DNA from: Kingdonia uniflora
Lineage: Eukaryota > Streptophyta > Magnoliopsida > Ranunculales > Circaeasteraceae
NCBI GenBank assembly: GCA_014058105.1
Contig: JACGCM010002752.1
Coordinates: 1,426,001 to 1,490,000, forward strand
Reading direction: 5' to 3'
Length of the DNA stretch: 64,000 bases
Positions 11,838 to 23,399 of this stretch are shown here, in pieces. Under the pieces are notes generated by a model, which was not told the origin of the DNA, ran no database searches, and worked only from the letters and a program-made list of their open reading frames with translations. Position 1 is the first letter of the stretch; each line of letters begins with the position of its first letter. A program made the translations under genes and the position numbers.

Positions 11838-13267
11838 TGTGACTGGTGTTCAAAGCCTGGACTTTGGAAATGGAGGACAGGTGTACCGATGCGCATGTGC
11901 TGCTGATCGAACTGGGCATTCCTTGCTACACACTCTATACGGTCAGGCAATGAAACACAATACCCTATTTTTTGAGGAATACTTTGTGCTGGATCTTATC
12001 ATGGACAGTGAAGGTACCTTTCCAAAGAGTAATTGCATAAAATATGGAGGATGGGACATTATATCGATTTCATGCAGCTTCTACCATTTTTAGCCACTAG
12101 AGGCTATGATAGAATGTACTTTTCTGCAACCTCGGCTCATCCATGTACTGGTGTTGGCAACGCTATGGTTTCACGTGTTGGGCTACCTCAACAGGATCAT
12201 GAGTTTGTGCAGTTTCACCCTACGGGGATATATGGCATTGGTTGTCTCATTACTGAAGGGTTTCGTGGCGAAGGGGCATTCTCAGGAATAGTGAAGGTGA
12301 GCAATTTATGGAACGGTATGCCCTTGCTGCCAAGGATTTGGCATCAAGAGATGTTGTATCAAGGTCTATGACCATGGAAATGCGAGAAAGTCGCGGTCTA
12401 GGACCACTAAAGGACCACATATATCTTCACATGAATCACTTGCCCCTAGATGTATTGAAAGAGAGACTTCCTAGAATTTCCGAAACCACTGCCATATTTG
12501 CGGGTGTGGATGTCATGAAGGAGCCCATCCCTGTGTTGCCTACTGTTCACTATAGCATGGGAGGCATTCTAACAAATTTCCACGGAGAGGCGGTCATCGT
12601 TAAAGATGGTAATCTGGGTATAGTAATTCCTTGACTAATGGTTGCTGGGGAGGCAGCTTGTGCTTCAGTTCATGGTGCTAATAAGCTTGGTGCAAATTCC
12701 TTGCTTGACCTTGTTATTTTAGGTCGAGCTTATGAAAATAGAGTTGCAGAGATTCATAAACCAGGGGAGAAGCAAAAGCCATTGGAAAATGATGCGGGGG
12801 AGAAGACCATTGCATGGCTAAATAAATTGAGGTACTCAAATGGGTCATTGCCAACTTCAAAGATCCGTTTAAATATGCAACGAATAATACAAAATAATGC
12901 TGCAGTTTTTCGCACTCAAGAAACATTAGAAGAAGGCTGTCAGTTAATTGACAAGGCATGGGAGAGCTTTAATGACGTTAAGCTGCAGGATTAAAATCTT
13001 ATATGGAACTCTGACTTGATAGAGACAATAGTGCTGGAGAATCTTTTGATAAATCCATGTATAACAATGCATTCTGCTGAAGCTAGGAAAGAGAGCAGAG
13101 GAGCACACGCTCGCGAAGATTTTGCGAGAAGGGATGACAAGAACTGGATGAAGCATACTTTTGGGTATTGAGAAATTAAGAAGGTCCGACTAGATTATAG
13201 GGCGGTCCATATGAACACGTTGGACGATGAGATTCAGACATTCCAGCCAAAAGCTCATGTTTATTAA
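11838..13267 (+). pseudogene. SDH1: Processed pseudogene of succinate dehydrogenase flavoprotein subunit (SDH1), 5'-truncated
   Basis: The parent protein is the FAD-bearing catalytic subunit of mitochondrial complex II, oxidising succinate to fumarate. Here the reading begins in the FAD domain ([29 protein letters not shown]), then [96 protein letters not shown], and the C-terminal end HMNTLDDEIQTF to the stop at 13265-13267. About the first quarter of the protein is missing. Plant SDH1 genes carry many introns and none is present, so this is a retrocopy. Frameshifts occur near 12050 and 12300, with in-frame stops near 12634, 12994 and 13170. The 3' UTR continues to about 13337. Confidence 0.93.
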
Positions 13268-13351
13268 ACCTTTGATCATTAAGAAGGCTTTCGACGTCGT
13301 TGGGATCACCCAAGCATATATAAGAAGGTTTTAATAAATTCATTGGGATCA

Positions 13352-13577
13352 CCCAACCATGTATTGGTTTGGTCAAAGTCTCTCTGGTACTGGTGCTGAC
13401 CGTTTGTCTTTGACTTCGACTATGGTATCTAGTTTCGATGATGCCTTTGAGTATTTGATTAATCTCTGAAAGCTTCGTGGAATTCGCTGTTAGTCTTGTT
13501 GGGATTCGAGTCTTTAGGTAGGCTTTGATGTAGACTTCGATCATTCGACTGGTGCTGGAAGGCTGCGAGTAGGCTAC
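13352..13577 (-). repeat. Inverted LTR fragment
   Basis: This 226-bp piece is the reverse complement, with roughly 10% mismatches, of 37518-37748 at the start of the CD element's 3' LTR. It lies directly between the SDH1 3' UTR and the CD gag region. The LTR piece at the element's 5' side is therefore in the wrong orientation, pointing to an inversion or a template-switch event. Confidence 0.8.
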
Positions 13578-13589
13578 TATAACCAGTTT

Positions 13590-14781
13590 TCATCATTAAT
13601 TGGTTCAACCTCCGCCATCGTTGGCAACTCCACTAACGGCATCACCGCTCAACTTGCCCTCATTAGTCACCAATTCGCTCAAGCCGAGGAGTGCCACAAC
13701 AACCAGTTACGTATTGAACGTGAGGATTGCCGGTTGGAACTAGAGGCCAAATGGCAGCACCGTTTAGATGACATCGAGCCCTGGACGAACTGCGTCATAC
13801 AGTTCGAGAACATCAGCATGTCCATACTCAAGACACTCTCATGAGTTCTCGGGTACCCACGCCTTCGCGTGTTTTAGCCCGTATACGTATCGGGCCCTAC
13901 CCCCAAATCAAAGTCTCCCCAGTGCACCTCGGTGCCGAGGGTGCTCCCATTGCCATCCCTGCTGGTTCGGTCCATTTGGGTGTCCCCGTTACGGAGGATT
14001 CCTCTAATTCCACACTTCACACTTCTCGTTACCCCACACGGCTCCCTGCCCGGTAGTGCCTCGGAGAACGTAGCGCCAAACACACTCCATACTTGTGGCC
14101 TCACCACCCTTGACATCAGCATTATCCCCCTCGACCTACTTACTTTGCACAGTAGGAACTCGACCAAAAAATTCATGTTGCCATTCGCATCAGTGCGAAC
14201 CCAACTTTAAACTCGTAGAGTCGATTAAATAACCCTATTTGCCCGAAACTCCTCGCTGTCGAGGTTCTTCCAAATTTCTATACCCCAAAAATCTACAAAT
14301 ACCACAATACCGACCCCCAATTACATGTCCTCGAGTTCTAAAATTCTTTAAGCCTATATTCCACAGCCAACCACATCTTGTGTCGCATGTTTCCCACTAG
14401 TCTCACTGACAGCCCTCTCAAATGGTACCATAGCCTCCCTAATGGCTCTATCTAAAGTTTCGAACAACTCTCGAACCATTTCATCTCCCAGTTCACTTTT
14501 AATAAAGATCAGGAGGTCCGGGTAGATGCCCTTTATAACTTCCACAAATCACCCTCTGAAATGCTGGAAAATTTCATAAAGCGTTTCCTTGATGAATCGT
14601 GTAAGTTTGAAAATCTCGACTGCACGAACGCCATCCTCGCCTACTCCAATGCCCTGCCTGACCACAACCGCATTAAGGAGTATATCGTGCTTCAAAATCC
14701 ACGAACCCTCGAGGAAATGTTATCTAAGGTTAACGGGTACCTCGACCTCGAGCGTCTCCGTGAATCTAATCGCCAGGGATA
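13590..14781 (+). pseudogene. gag of CD
   Basis: Gag forms the virus-like particle. The N-terminal part is a charged helical region (QAEECHNNQLRIERED). The Retrotrans_gag-type domain lies at about 14420-14780: WYHSLP, then SEMLENFIKRFLDESCKF, DHNRIKEYIVLQNP, RTLEEMLSKVNGY and DLERLRESNRQG ending in a stop at 14781. Frameshifts and stops (for example near 13843) separate the pieces. The central region, 13900-14400, is poorly alignable and proline/serine rich. Confidence 0.7.
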
Positions 14782-15960
14782 AGCCTCGACCACCAACCCC
14801 ACCAAACCTCAACCATCGAATACACCCATGGTCGCTTCTGTTTCTCAAGAGACGGACAACCGTAAAGGCCCCCACTTTGATGCTCAATCTTCCGAACCCC
14901 ACAAAAAAGTCCCATGCCCGTTCTCCCCAAACTCACTGCTCTCATCAGTACCCTTCTCGCACTCATCCAAGTTGATTCTATCTGGTGTGCCCTCTTCCCT
15001 ATCGAGGTCAAAAAAGGCAAGCCTTACTGCCAAAATCACAAATGCAATTGCCATCCCACCAACATGTGTTATGCTCAGCAGCAATCACTGGAAATGATTC
15101 TTTAAGCTGGTCGTCTATACCAATATGTTGCCGATCTTCCTGGCTATCTCGACAGGTTGTACCTCAATCCCCAACCCACTCCAAATACAGACCCAGCCGA
15201 GGTACATATTTTTCAACTCCACCTCATCGAAGTTAATAACATCGAACATGGGCACACTCGAAGCAGGCGTAAGCGAGTCAAAAAGTATTATAAGCTTACT
15301 TATCAACAAAAATTACCTATCCTCCTACCCGAATCTAGTCAATACCCTCAATATGAAGGTATATCCTTCATCGATTGTGATACCTTTCACGTCTATTTTC
15401 CCCACTCTAATTCTTTGGTCATCATGATCATGGTCGAGCATTTCGTCTTACACACGATGCTCATCGATACGGGCAGCGTGGCCAACGTACTCTTCCTCCA
15501 GACCATCTGCGCTATGCAAAGAACTTACCTCATTACACCAGCCAGTGTCGATCTCAAGGGCTTTAACGGCGCAACCAAGGTCGTCATTGGCCGCCTTAGC
15601 CTCCCTGTCACTACTGGTCAAGTTATGGTCTAATCTAGTTTTCTTGTCATCGACAAGAAGTCTGAATATCTGAGCATCCTAGGGCATGATTGGCTCCATG
15701 CCATGAAAGCCATACCTTCTACCTATCACCGGACATTGCACATCACTACCCCTTGTGGAACATGGAACATGAAAGGCTCCCAACGCCTCGCCAGCTCATG
15801 CGAGCACCTAGACATAACAATTACTGCACCTCTCACTCCCTACCACCTCGAACCCTTCTGCTGCACCTTTCAAACCTACTATTTTTATCGAACTCAACGG
15901 TCAGGGTCGAGGTACATTCATTGGTAGTTTCTTAGATGATGTCGAATGCCGCGAACTCAC
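14782..15960 (+). pseudogene. gag C-terminus and aspartic protease of CD
   Basis: From 14782 the frame passes a Gag tail with a zinc-knuckle-like remnant (CQNHKCNCHPTNMC at about 15028-15070) and reaches a retropepsin. Within it, LHTMLIDTGSVANVLF (about 15448-15498) has the DTG catalytic triad, followed by FNGATKVVIGRLSLPVT and LSILGHDWLHAMKAIPSTYH. The protease would cut Gag-Pol. An in-frame stop follows GQVMV (near 15633), and frameshifts occur in the Gag tail. Confidence 0.75.
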
Positions 15961-17400
15961 TATGTTCCTTCGAGAAAATAAAGATGTATTTGCCTGTACA
16001 TTTCATGAGATGTCTGGCGCTGATCCTACCCTGGCTTGCCATCGACTTGACCTCCTCCCCAAATCTACGGCTGTGAAACAGAAAAAATATACTTTAACCC
16101 CGCAGCTTAGAGAGGTAGTGAACCTCGAGGTTGACAAACTTCTTGTCGCTGGTTTCATCAGAGAAGTCAAGTACGCCGGCTGGATCTCAAACATTGTAGC
16201 CTTCCCCAAGAAGAATGGAATGATCTAAATCTATTTTGACTTTACCGATCTCAACAAGCATACACCGAAAGACAGTTTTCCTCTTCCAATCATTTTTGTG
16301 CTCCTGGATGTTACAACCGGTCATGAACTATTATCTATGATGGACACAGCTTCCGGTTACAACCAGGTACCCATTCTCCCCGAAGACCAACTTAAAACTT
16401 CGTTTATTACAAAATAATGGTTTTATTGTTTTAATGTATTGCTCTTCGGCCTCAAAAATGCGGGTGCCACTTACCAGCGTTTGGTTACCACTATGTTCAA
16501 ACCTCTGCTTGGCAAGTCAGTCGAAGTTTATATCAACGATATGTTGTACAAAAGCCTCCAAAAACATACCCATATACAAGACTTAACCACCGTCTTCTCG
16601 ATACTTCGATCCTATAGTAAGAAATTTAACCCCGACAAGTGCCAATTCGGCGTCTTATCCGGCAAATTCTTGGGTCACCTTATTAGCAAACGAGGTATCG
16701 ATATTGATCTCACAGACATTTGAGCCCTCGTCGATATGCCTTCGCCCCGAACCAAGAAAGATGTTCAAAAGGTCACAGGTTAAATAATAGCTCTGAATCG
16801 TTTTATCTCAAAATCTTATAATCGTTGTGCCTGGCACTTCTCCTTCTTGCGCGACCAAGGTGCCTATAAGGCCAAAAAGAGCAACCCCGAAGTTAATTGG
16901 ACACCCGAGTGCGAGCAGGCCTTCAACGAACTCAAAACTTACCTCGCTTGACCACCTATCGTAAGCACCCCCATCGAAGGCGAAATGTTTTTCTTATATC
17001 TCGCAGTCACTGACACTTCTATTTGCTCAGTATTTATTCGACTCAAAGCCGATATCGAGAAACCTATATACTTCATCAGCGAAACTCTGATACCCTCTGA
17101 AACACGATATACCAAACTCTAACGACTGCTCCTTACACTTGTCTACAGTGCTCGAAAGCTCAAATCCTACTTCCAAGCTCACCCCATACATGTTATCACC
17201 AACCACCCCCTGCGAGAAATCTTCAGCAAGAAAGATAAATCAAGACAAGTACAACAATGGTCCATCTATCTCAGTGAACATGATATCACTTAAAAAAAAT
17301 AGGTTTCACAAAAGGGACAGGTAGTCGTCGATTTCCTTGCCGACTTCCTGGTCGAAGACACCGACTATGAATAACACGAAGATGATTTACCCGAAGATCA
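15961..17400 (+). pseudogene. Reverse transcriptase and first RNase H of CD
   Basis: The RT fingers/palm is recognisable: RENKDVFACTFHEMSG, AGFIREVKYAGWISNIVAFP, DFTDLNKHTPKDSFPLP, MMDTASGYNQVP. The catalytic YIDD box has become YINDML (about 16532), with the first catalytic Asp changed to Asn, so this copy could not polymerise DNA. The thumb/connection (KFLGHLISKRGI) and the RNase H region (PIYFISETLIPSETRY, LVYSARKLKSYFQ) follow. Several stops are present (near 16228, 16418, 16723, 16780, 16950). Confidence 0.85.
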
Positions 17401-17424
17401 ACCTGAACAGGCTGACCCTTGGAA

Positions 17425-17860
17425 CCCCAACACGGGTTGGCATCTATTTACAGATGGCTCTGCAGGACCGAACGGTTTTGGTATAGGTATCTTCCTGGCC
17501 ACACCTTCCAGTGACCGCATCGTAAAGGCTTTTAAATTAAACTTTGAATGTACCAACAATGAGGCCGAATACGAAGCTTTGATACATGGTCTCGATCTCG
17601 CTCTCGAACTTGGTATCCCTAAACTAGTAATATTTACAGATTCTCAGCCTGTTCAGCGATAGTACACTGGCGAAAACCAGGCAAATGGTCGCATGGCTGA
17701 GTATGTCGTACTTGTCCGCTAACAGATGGATCGTTTCCCTAAAAAATCATCGATTACACATTATCCTCATGACGAAAACAGATATGTGAATGCCCTCGCT
17801 TACATTGCTGCCATGTTAGGCCAGTACAAATCTCGAATCTTCAATATCAACGTGCTTGAA
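17425..17860 (+). pseudogene. Second, archaeal-type RNase H of CD
   Basis: A second RNase H fold follows the first, a known hallmark of the Tat lineage. Visible motifs are WHLFTDGSAGPNGFG (first Asp), NNEAEYEALIHGLDLALELG (Glu), VIFTDSQPV (second Asp) and NALAYIAAMLG, where the usual last Asp is replaced by Asn. Two in-frame stops (near 17660 and 17720) break it. Confidence 0.75.
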
Positions 17861-17929
17861 CGCCTAAGTATAAACCAGATGGAAATCAACACCATCAATA
17901 CTGGGGGCGGGAGCCTCAATCCCAAAGAC

Positions 17930-18866
17930 TGGCGCACACCTTTCCTAGCCTACTTTAACGGTTCCACCTTATCGGAGGACCCCAAAGCCAAACGTTTGTT
18001 ACTAGAAAATTACCGCCGGTATTCCATTCTCAAAGGCGTTCTGCACCGCAAATCCTCAAACGGCGTACACCTTCATTGTATCTCCCAACGCGAAGCCATC
18101 ACGGTACTTGCCAAACTCCACGAAGGCAATTGCAGTGCCCATACTGCTAGTCGATTCATGGCTCTTTGAGCAATAACCCAGGGTCTATTCTGGCCCAATA
18201 TAAAAAAAAAACTGAAGAATATGCGAAGCACTGTGGCAAATGCCAACGTCACGCCCATGATATTCGAAACCCCTCACAAGAACTCCATTATAGCCAAGTT
18301 GCTTGGCCATTTAAGCGGCGGGCCATAGATCTCGTGGGCCCTTTCCCCAAGGCTTCGGGCAGCAGATAGCACATTCAAGTCGCCACATATTATTTTACTA
18401 AATGTGTCGAAGTCGTGCCTCTATGTCAAACTAGAGAATAAGAAGTTACCAAGTTCCTTTGGGAAAAAAATTTCACACATTTTGGCTGCCCACATATGAT
18501 TCGATGCGATAACGGTTCACAGTTCGTAAGGAACAAAGTTCACCATTTCCACAAAAAGTACAACATTATCCTCTTCCCCTCTACCCCTTATTACCCACAG
18601 GGACATGGTAATGTCGAAGCAATCAACAAAACTATAGTCGATGGCCTTAAAAAATGCGTTGACAAGAAAAAAGGCTGGTGGGTTCAAGAATTACAACATG
18701 TACTCTGGGCCTAACACACCATACCAAGAAAGGCGACGGGTTATACTCCTTTCCTTCTAGCCTATGGTACCGAAGCTGTGTTAACCACTCAGTTTGAGAT
18801 ATCAACAAGCGACCTTGACCTTCCCGATGAAGATAACGAGTTTGAACTTGGATGTAATATGTTATG
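17930..18866 (+). pseudogene. Integrase of CD, 5' part (interrupted by E2)
   Basis: Zinc-binding motif residues are seen in HEGNCSAHTASR and CGKCQRHAHD. Catalytic residues are RAIDLVGPF (Asp), RCDNGSQFV (Asp) and GNVEAINK (Glu). The frame runs through YTPFLLAYGTEAV to EFELGCNML, where E2 has inserted. It resumes at 33400 with WINETRDRAI. Stops occur near 18169, 18367, 18440 and 18712. Confidence 0.85.
18862..18866 (+). repeat. Target site duplication of E2, left copy (TTATG)
   Basis: TTATG directly precedes the 5' LTR and is repeated at 33395-33399 directly after the 3' LTR. Five bases is the usual Ty3/gypsy duplication length. Confidence 0.9.
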
Positions 18867-19505
18867 TGCAGGGACTTATCCCTCGATCTCACTCATAATC
18901 GAACTCACACAGCTTGATTTACCTCTATCTTTGGCTCACACATTTCTCAAACACTTAACACTCTAATCAACATTCCAACCAGCCCTACGAACTACTCAAG
19001 AACGTGGGTCGAGCTAAACCTGGAAAATGTTATCCAGTTAAAGACACCTATCTCCCACGAACTCGTCAGTTACTCAGTCAAGCGCCACTAACCACATTAT
19101 TCGGAAAACATATTTTAGCACGACGAAGAGCTGTAGAGAAGCTTATATAAAGGAAAAGTTCCAGAAGAGGCAGAGACTAGAAAAATTACATAAACTTCTT
19201 ATTTACGAGACCAAAAGCATTTTTATATTCTAGAGATCACTTGTAATAAAGATATCCCCTCTAAGCAATAAAGATACTTTTACAAAAGAATTTTTATATT
19301 CTAGAGATTACTTCTAATAAAGATATCCCCTCCAAGCACTAAAGATATCCTCCATTCGAAGTCATAGTTTTTTACCTATTCAGAGGTTTTCCATGCTAAA
19401 AACACATGTGTCCATTTCTAACTTTGTATTAGAGCATTGATACAGGTTCATTGGTGTGATAGCTAATTCCTAATTGTATCGAGCTTACGGAAATTGGCCA
19501 TTACA
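18867..19505 (+). repeat. 5' LTR of E2
   Basis: Starts TGCAGG and ends CATTACA. TATA box at 19144-19150. It is 639 bp against 501 bp in the 3' LTR, because of an extra 71-bp tandem duplication (19221-19362) and about 73 bp near the start. Confidence 0.9.
19144..19150 (+). promoter_or_regulatory. TATA box in E2 5' LTR
   Basis: CTTATATAAAGG context. The same word is at about 33095 (TGTATAAAGG) in the 3' LTR and at 38808 (TATATAAAG) in the E3 LTR, so it is the likely sense promoter. Confidence 0.6.
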
Positions 19506-19507
19506 TT

Positions 19508-19525
19508 TGGCACCGTCTGTGAGAA
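19508..19525 (+). other. Primer binding site of E2
   Basis: TGGCACCGTCTGTGAGAA lies two bases after the LTR end. It resembles the TGGCGCCGTCTGTGGGAA site typical of plant Tat elements. I do not assign the tRNA. Confidence 0.65.
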
Positions 19526-19577
19526 AGATTGCATTTCCACGATACCCTAAGGCAGTCTCTCATTACAATTTTCAATT

Positions 19578-21116
19578 ATGGTTTCTCCCCGATGACAGGC
19601 AGTAGGAACTCAGCTCGAAATTTCTGTAGATCCTGGACAGCTCACCAAGTTACGGGCGAATCTCCACACCGGGACAGAAAAATACTCTAAACTAGAACTT
19701 CAATTGATAAAGGATCGCGAGCTCTGAGAGAAAGAGCTCGATGCAGAAAGACAAGCTTGTTTGACAGCGCTCAGACGACATAAAGATCAGATGACGACGA
19801 TGCAAACTGTACTCGAGGCTCTGTTAAATACTCAGCAGGCTCCTCCAGCCAGAAGTCACGATCAACTTCCAGAGACCTCACGCATTTCAGCAAGGGCTTT
19901 ATTGGGACCTCGGGAAGCCACCAGTAAATCCATTTCCAGAAATCTACCACACGGACAGCAGCCCTCCATCCATTTGGGGGGAGAAGTCCAATCAGAAGTC
20001 AGTCGAGGCCACCATATTCCCATCCGTCAGGAGGAGGACCAGGGACCTTTACATCAAGTTCTAGCACGAGATCGCTTGAGTGAAGGTACGGGAACTCATC
20101 CTCCCCTGCCAGCACGTCCAACGATTCAACCAACATGTCATTACGTCACAAAAGAACGCATAGACCAGCAAATTAAGGAGTTGATCGAGGCACAAGTTCG
20201 GGTACTACCGACGATGCAATGAAGTTACAAGGAATTCTAATTTCTAAAGAACTATTCGATATAGAAATACCGAAAGGTTTCCATACTCCCAAAATTCACA
20301 AGTACAAAGGTATTGACCCGAAGAAGCATATTTAGCAATACCACGATTCAATGGAGTTGTACTCCAATCTCAGCTACATCTTATGCCACCTGTTCGCCAA
20401 AAGCTTACAGGAGGAGCCACTCCGATGGTTTTATTCCCTTCCTGAGACATCTATCTACATGTTTGATCAGCTACAGAAGCAGTTCATCAAAACATATGCT
20501 CACAACAGAGACAAAGAAGAGAACTTGTATTCTCTTATCAGTCTTAAGCAGTCACATGGGGAAAATCTTAAAAACTTCTTAAAGAAATTCCTAGAGCTTG
20601 CAAGAAAGGTGGATAACCTCGACCAAAAAATAGCCGTCACTGCTTTCACCAATGCTCTCCGGCTCGATTGCAAGGTCAAAAAATACCTCTTCCTTAACAA
20701 GCCAACGACGTTAGAGGAGACGAACACCAAAGTCAACGATTATGTAGACTTGGAGAGGATGATGTCTGAGCGACAAAAGTCAACTAAGTCTATCCTCTCC
20801 ACCAAGGCCCCACCTACAAAATGAACCAGCAAGCCTAAGGAGGAACTGGGAGATCAGAAACGCACCAAAAGAAATACTGGAGACCCTCGGAGAAGCGGTC
20901 CACAGAACAAACCCATCCTCCCAAAGTTGAACGTCCGAATTTCTGTAATTTTTCTACTGCTATTGAAAAACACGCTCCAACGCATCTCTCAACCACTTAA
21001 GCCCATCAAGAATCGACCATTTTGCTTACACCATAAGGTAAATCGTCATTCTACTGACAATTGTTATACTCTACAGCGGTTGCTCGAGCTCATTTTCACG
21101 AATACATTGTTAATCT
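19578..21116 (+). pseudogene. gag of E2
   Basis: ATG at 19578 (MVSPR then a stop) opens a charged helical N-terminus (ELELQLIKDREL, ACLTALRRHKDQMTTMQ). After a frameshift near 20220 the capsid-like Retrotrans_gag region follows: LYSNLSYILCHLFAKSL, EEPLRWFYSLPETS, QLQKQFIKTYAHNRDKEE, FLELARKVDNLDQKIAVTAF, TLEETNTKVNDYVDLERMM. Near 21025-21062 a zinc-knuckle-like CLHHKVNRHSTDNC is seen. Stops are present near 19593, 20220, 20334 and 20822. It matches E3 gag through its whole length. Confidence 0.85.
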
Positions 21117-21289
21117 GAAGTCATAACAAGATGGCAACCATAAGAAGCAACTCGAAGTTGTTCAGGTCAACGACAGAGCTAAGGAGAAGCATCTCTACTA
21201 TATGCACCTCAGCAACATGATCAAAATCAACCAGACCACCAATTTTAACCGATCAATGCGCCGGAGGCTCTCAAAATGCTGTGATCTTA

Positions 21290-21940
21290 TACCTTAAGAG
21301 AAAGAAGCCAAACTTCTTCCTGAGTCGAGCAATCGCCGACTCGGAATCTCTTTTGAGGATTGCGATACTAGTCATGTCAAATTTCTACATCATGATGCAT
21401 TAGTAATAATGCTCAAGATGAAACAGTTTGTCATGCACACAATGATGATCGATACTGGAAGCGGTATTGAAATTCTTTTTCAGAGTACGATCAACCAGAT
21501 GGGTTTGGGCGACCAAGTCATTCAGAGCAACATAGACATCAGTGGGTTCAATGGCTCCAGGAAGGAACGAGTAGGCAAGATTATCTTACCTATTACCGTA
21601 GGACTAGCCACTATCGACGTTGTTTTCTATGTCATCAATGCCAAGTCTTACTATCTTGGGATTATGGGCCGCTGTTGGATATACAATAAAGAAGTAATCG
21701 CTTCCACCTATCATCAAGTACTCCAATTCAAACATGACAACGATATTTATGAGATCATAAGTAGACAAAAACTCTCTCGAGCTTGTGAAAATACTGTCTC
21801 TGCCATCCTAGATACTTCAGGCAGATTGGCCACATGGCAATTACAGAAAATTAATCACCTCGACGATCAATCACCTACAGAGGAACCCACAGAATATGTC
21901 AACTTTGATGGACCTAGCCGAGGTATGTTCATCGGAACCA
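21290..21940 (+). pseudogene. Aspartic protease of E2
   Basis: The open frame 21409-22098 begins in protease and runs into the start of RT. It contains MHTMMIDTGSGIEILF (DTG triad at about 21450), FNGSRKERVGKIILPITVG, and a flap/second-domain region YLGIMGRCWIYNKEVIASTYH. The frame from about 21300 upstream is interrupted by a stop at 21298. The protease would release Gag and Pol products inside the particle. Confidence 0.8.
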
Positions 21941-23330
21941 ATTTGGTTCAGCATAAGAAAGATGTTCTCATTCAATTCTTACAACTCAATCGAGTCGTTT
22001 TTGCATGGTCTTTCGAAGAAATGCCCAGAGTCAATCCAGCCATAGCTTGCCACAAGTTAGCCATCAACATCAATGCCACAACGATCAAACAAAAATAGCA
22101 ACAACTTTTACCTCATCTTCGAGATGAAGTTAACACCAAGATCAAGAAATTGATCAAAGTGAGATTTATTCGAAATGCCAAGTATCCGGACTGGATATCC
22201 AACATTGCCGCTATCCCAAAGAAAAATGGAAAAGTTCGCGTTTGCGTAGATTTTACATATCTGAACAAACATACTCCAAAGGACAGTTTCCCTCTTCTCA
22301 ACATTCATCAGATCCTCTATTTAACAGCAGGTCATGATCTCCTATCTATGATGGATGCTGCTTCAGGATATAATCAAATCCTACTTCTGAAAGAGGATCA
22401 AGAAAAGACAACGTTCATCACCGAAAGTGGTCTTTATTATCACAAAGTCATGCCCTTCGGGCTCAAGAAGGCAGGTGTCACATATTAACGATTGATGACT
22501 ACTATGTTCAAAGCACACCTGGGAAAAATTGTTGAAGTCTACATCGATGATCTCTTGTGCAAAAGCGTAGAGTCAGATACTCATATCTCAGATTTCAGCA
22601 CAATATTCAACATCCTTCAATCTTACTGAATACGTCTCAACCCTCATAAATGTCAATTCGAGGTATATTATGGCCGCTTCCTAGGCCACCTCATCAACGA
22701 AAAAGGGATTGAGGCCGATCCGGATCAAATTCGTGTTCTCCTTGACATGCTTTCTTTAAAGACAACAAAAGACAATCAAAAACTCGCTGACATGATTGCC
22801 GCTATCAACCGTTTCGCCTCTAAATCTTCAGACCGCTGTCGTCGGTTATTCCTTTTACTCCGCGGATGTACTAAACAAGGAAAGGTTCAGCCAACTACAG
22901 AAGTCACATGGACACCTGAATGCGAAGTAGTTTTTCAGGATCTCAAAATCTATTTGGGGAGGTCTCTCATAATGAACACCCCAGTAGGTAATGAGGAACT
23001 GATAATTTACATAGCAGTCACAAATACTTCTCTTAGCTTAGATCTCATTTGCCTAGAAGGGAAATAGAGAAACCAGTCTTCTTCATCAGCAAAACACACA
23101 CACCAACAGAAACAAGGTACTTTAAAATTAAGAAACTTCTTCTCACCCTTGTTTATACTTCGCAGAAACTCAAACACTACTTCCAAGCACATTCTATCAA
23201 AGTTATGACGAACTACCCAATTTGGGAAGTTCTGCCCAAAAAAGAGAAGTCGTGAAGAGTGCAATAATAGTCAGTCAGTTTGGGGGAAGGTGATATAAAG
23301 TTTGAATAACGTCATTCCGAAAAAGGTCAA
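21941..23330 (+). pseudogene. Reverse transcriptase and first RNase H of E2
   Basis: RT motifs in order: RFIRNAKYPDWISNIAAIP, RVCVDFTYLNKHTPKDS, MMDAASGYNQI, MPFGLKKAGVTY and an intact catalytic YIDDLL box at about 22541. Then come FLGHLINEKGIEADPDQIRV and the RNase H region (LIIYIAVTNTSLSL, followed in a shifted frame by PVFFISKTHTPTETRYFKI). Stops occur near 22096, 22486 and 22627, with a frameshift near 23045. Confidence 0.85.
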
Positions 23331-23399
23331 GCCATTGCCAATTTTCTTACATATTTTCCAGTGGAAGATCCTGAGTGAGAGGAGCACGACCCGGACCTT

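Larger units (their letters stand above)
13352..18866 (+). mobile_element. Tat-type element CD, left half (gag to integrase)
   Basis: A more C/G-rich, diverged Tat element with gag, protease, RT, two RNase H domains and integrase in order. The integrase is cut at 18866 by insertion of E2 and resumes at 33395. No correctly oriented 5' LTR remains. Confidence 0.85.
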
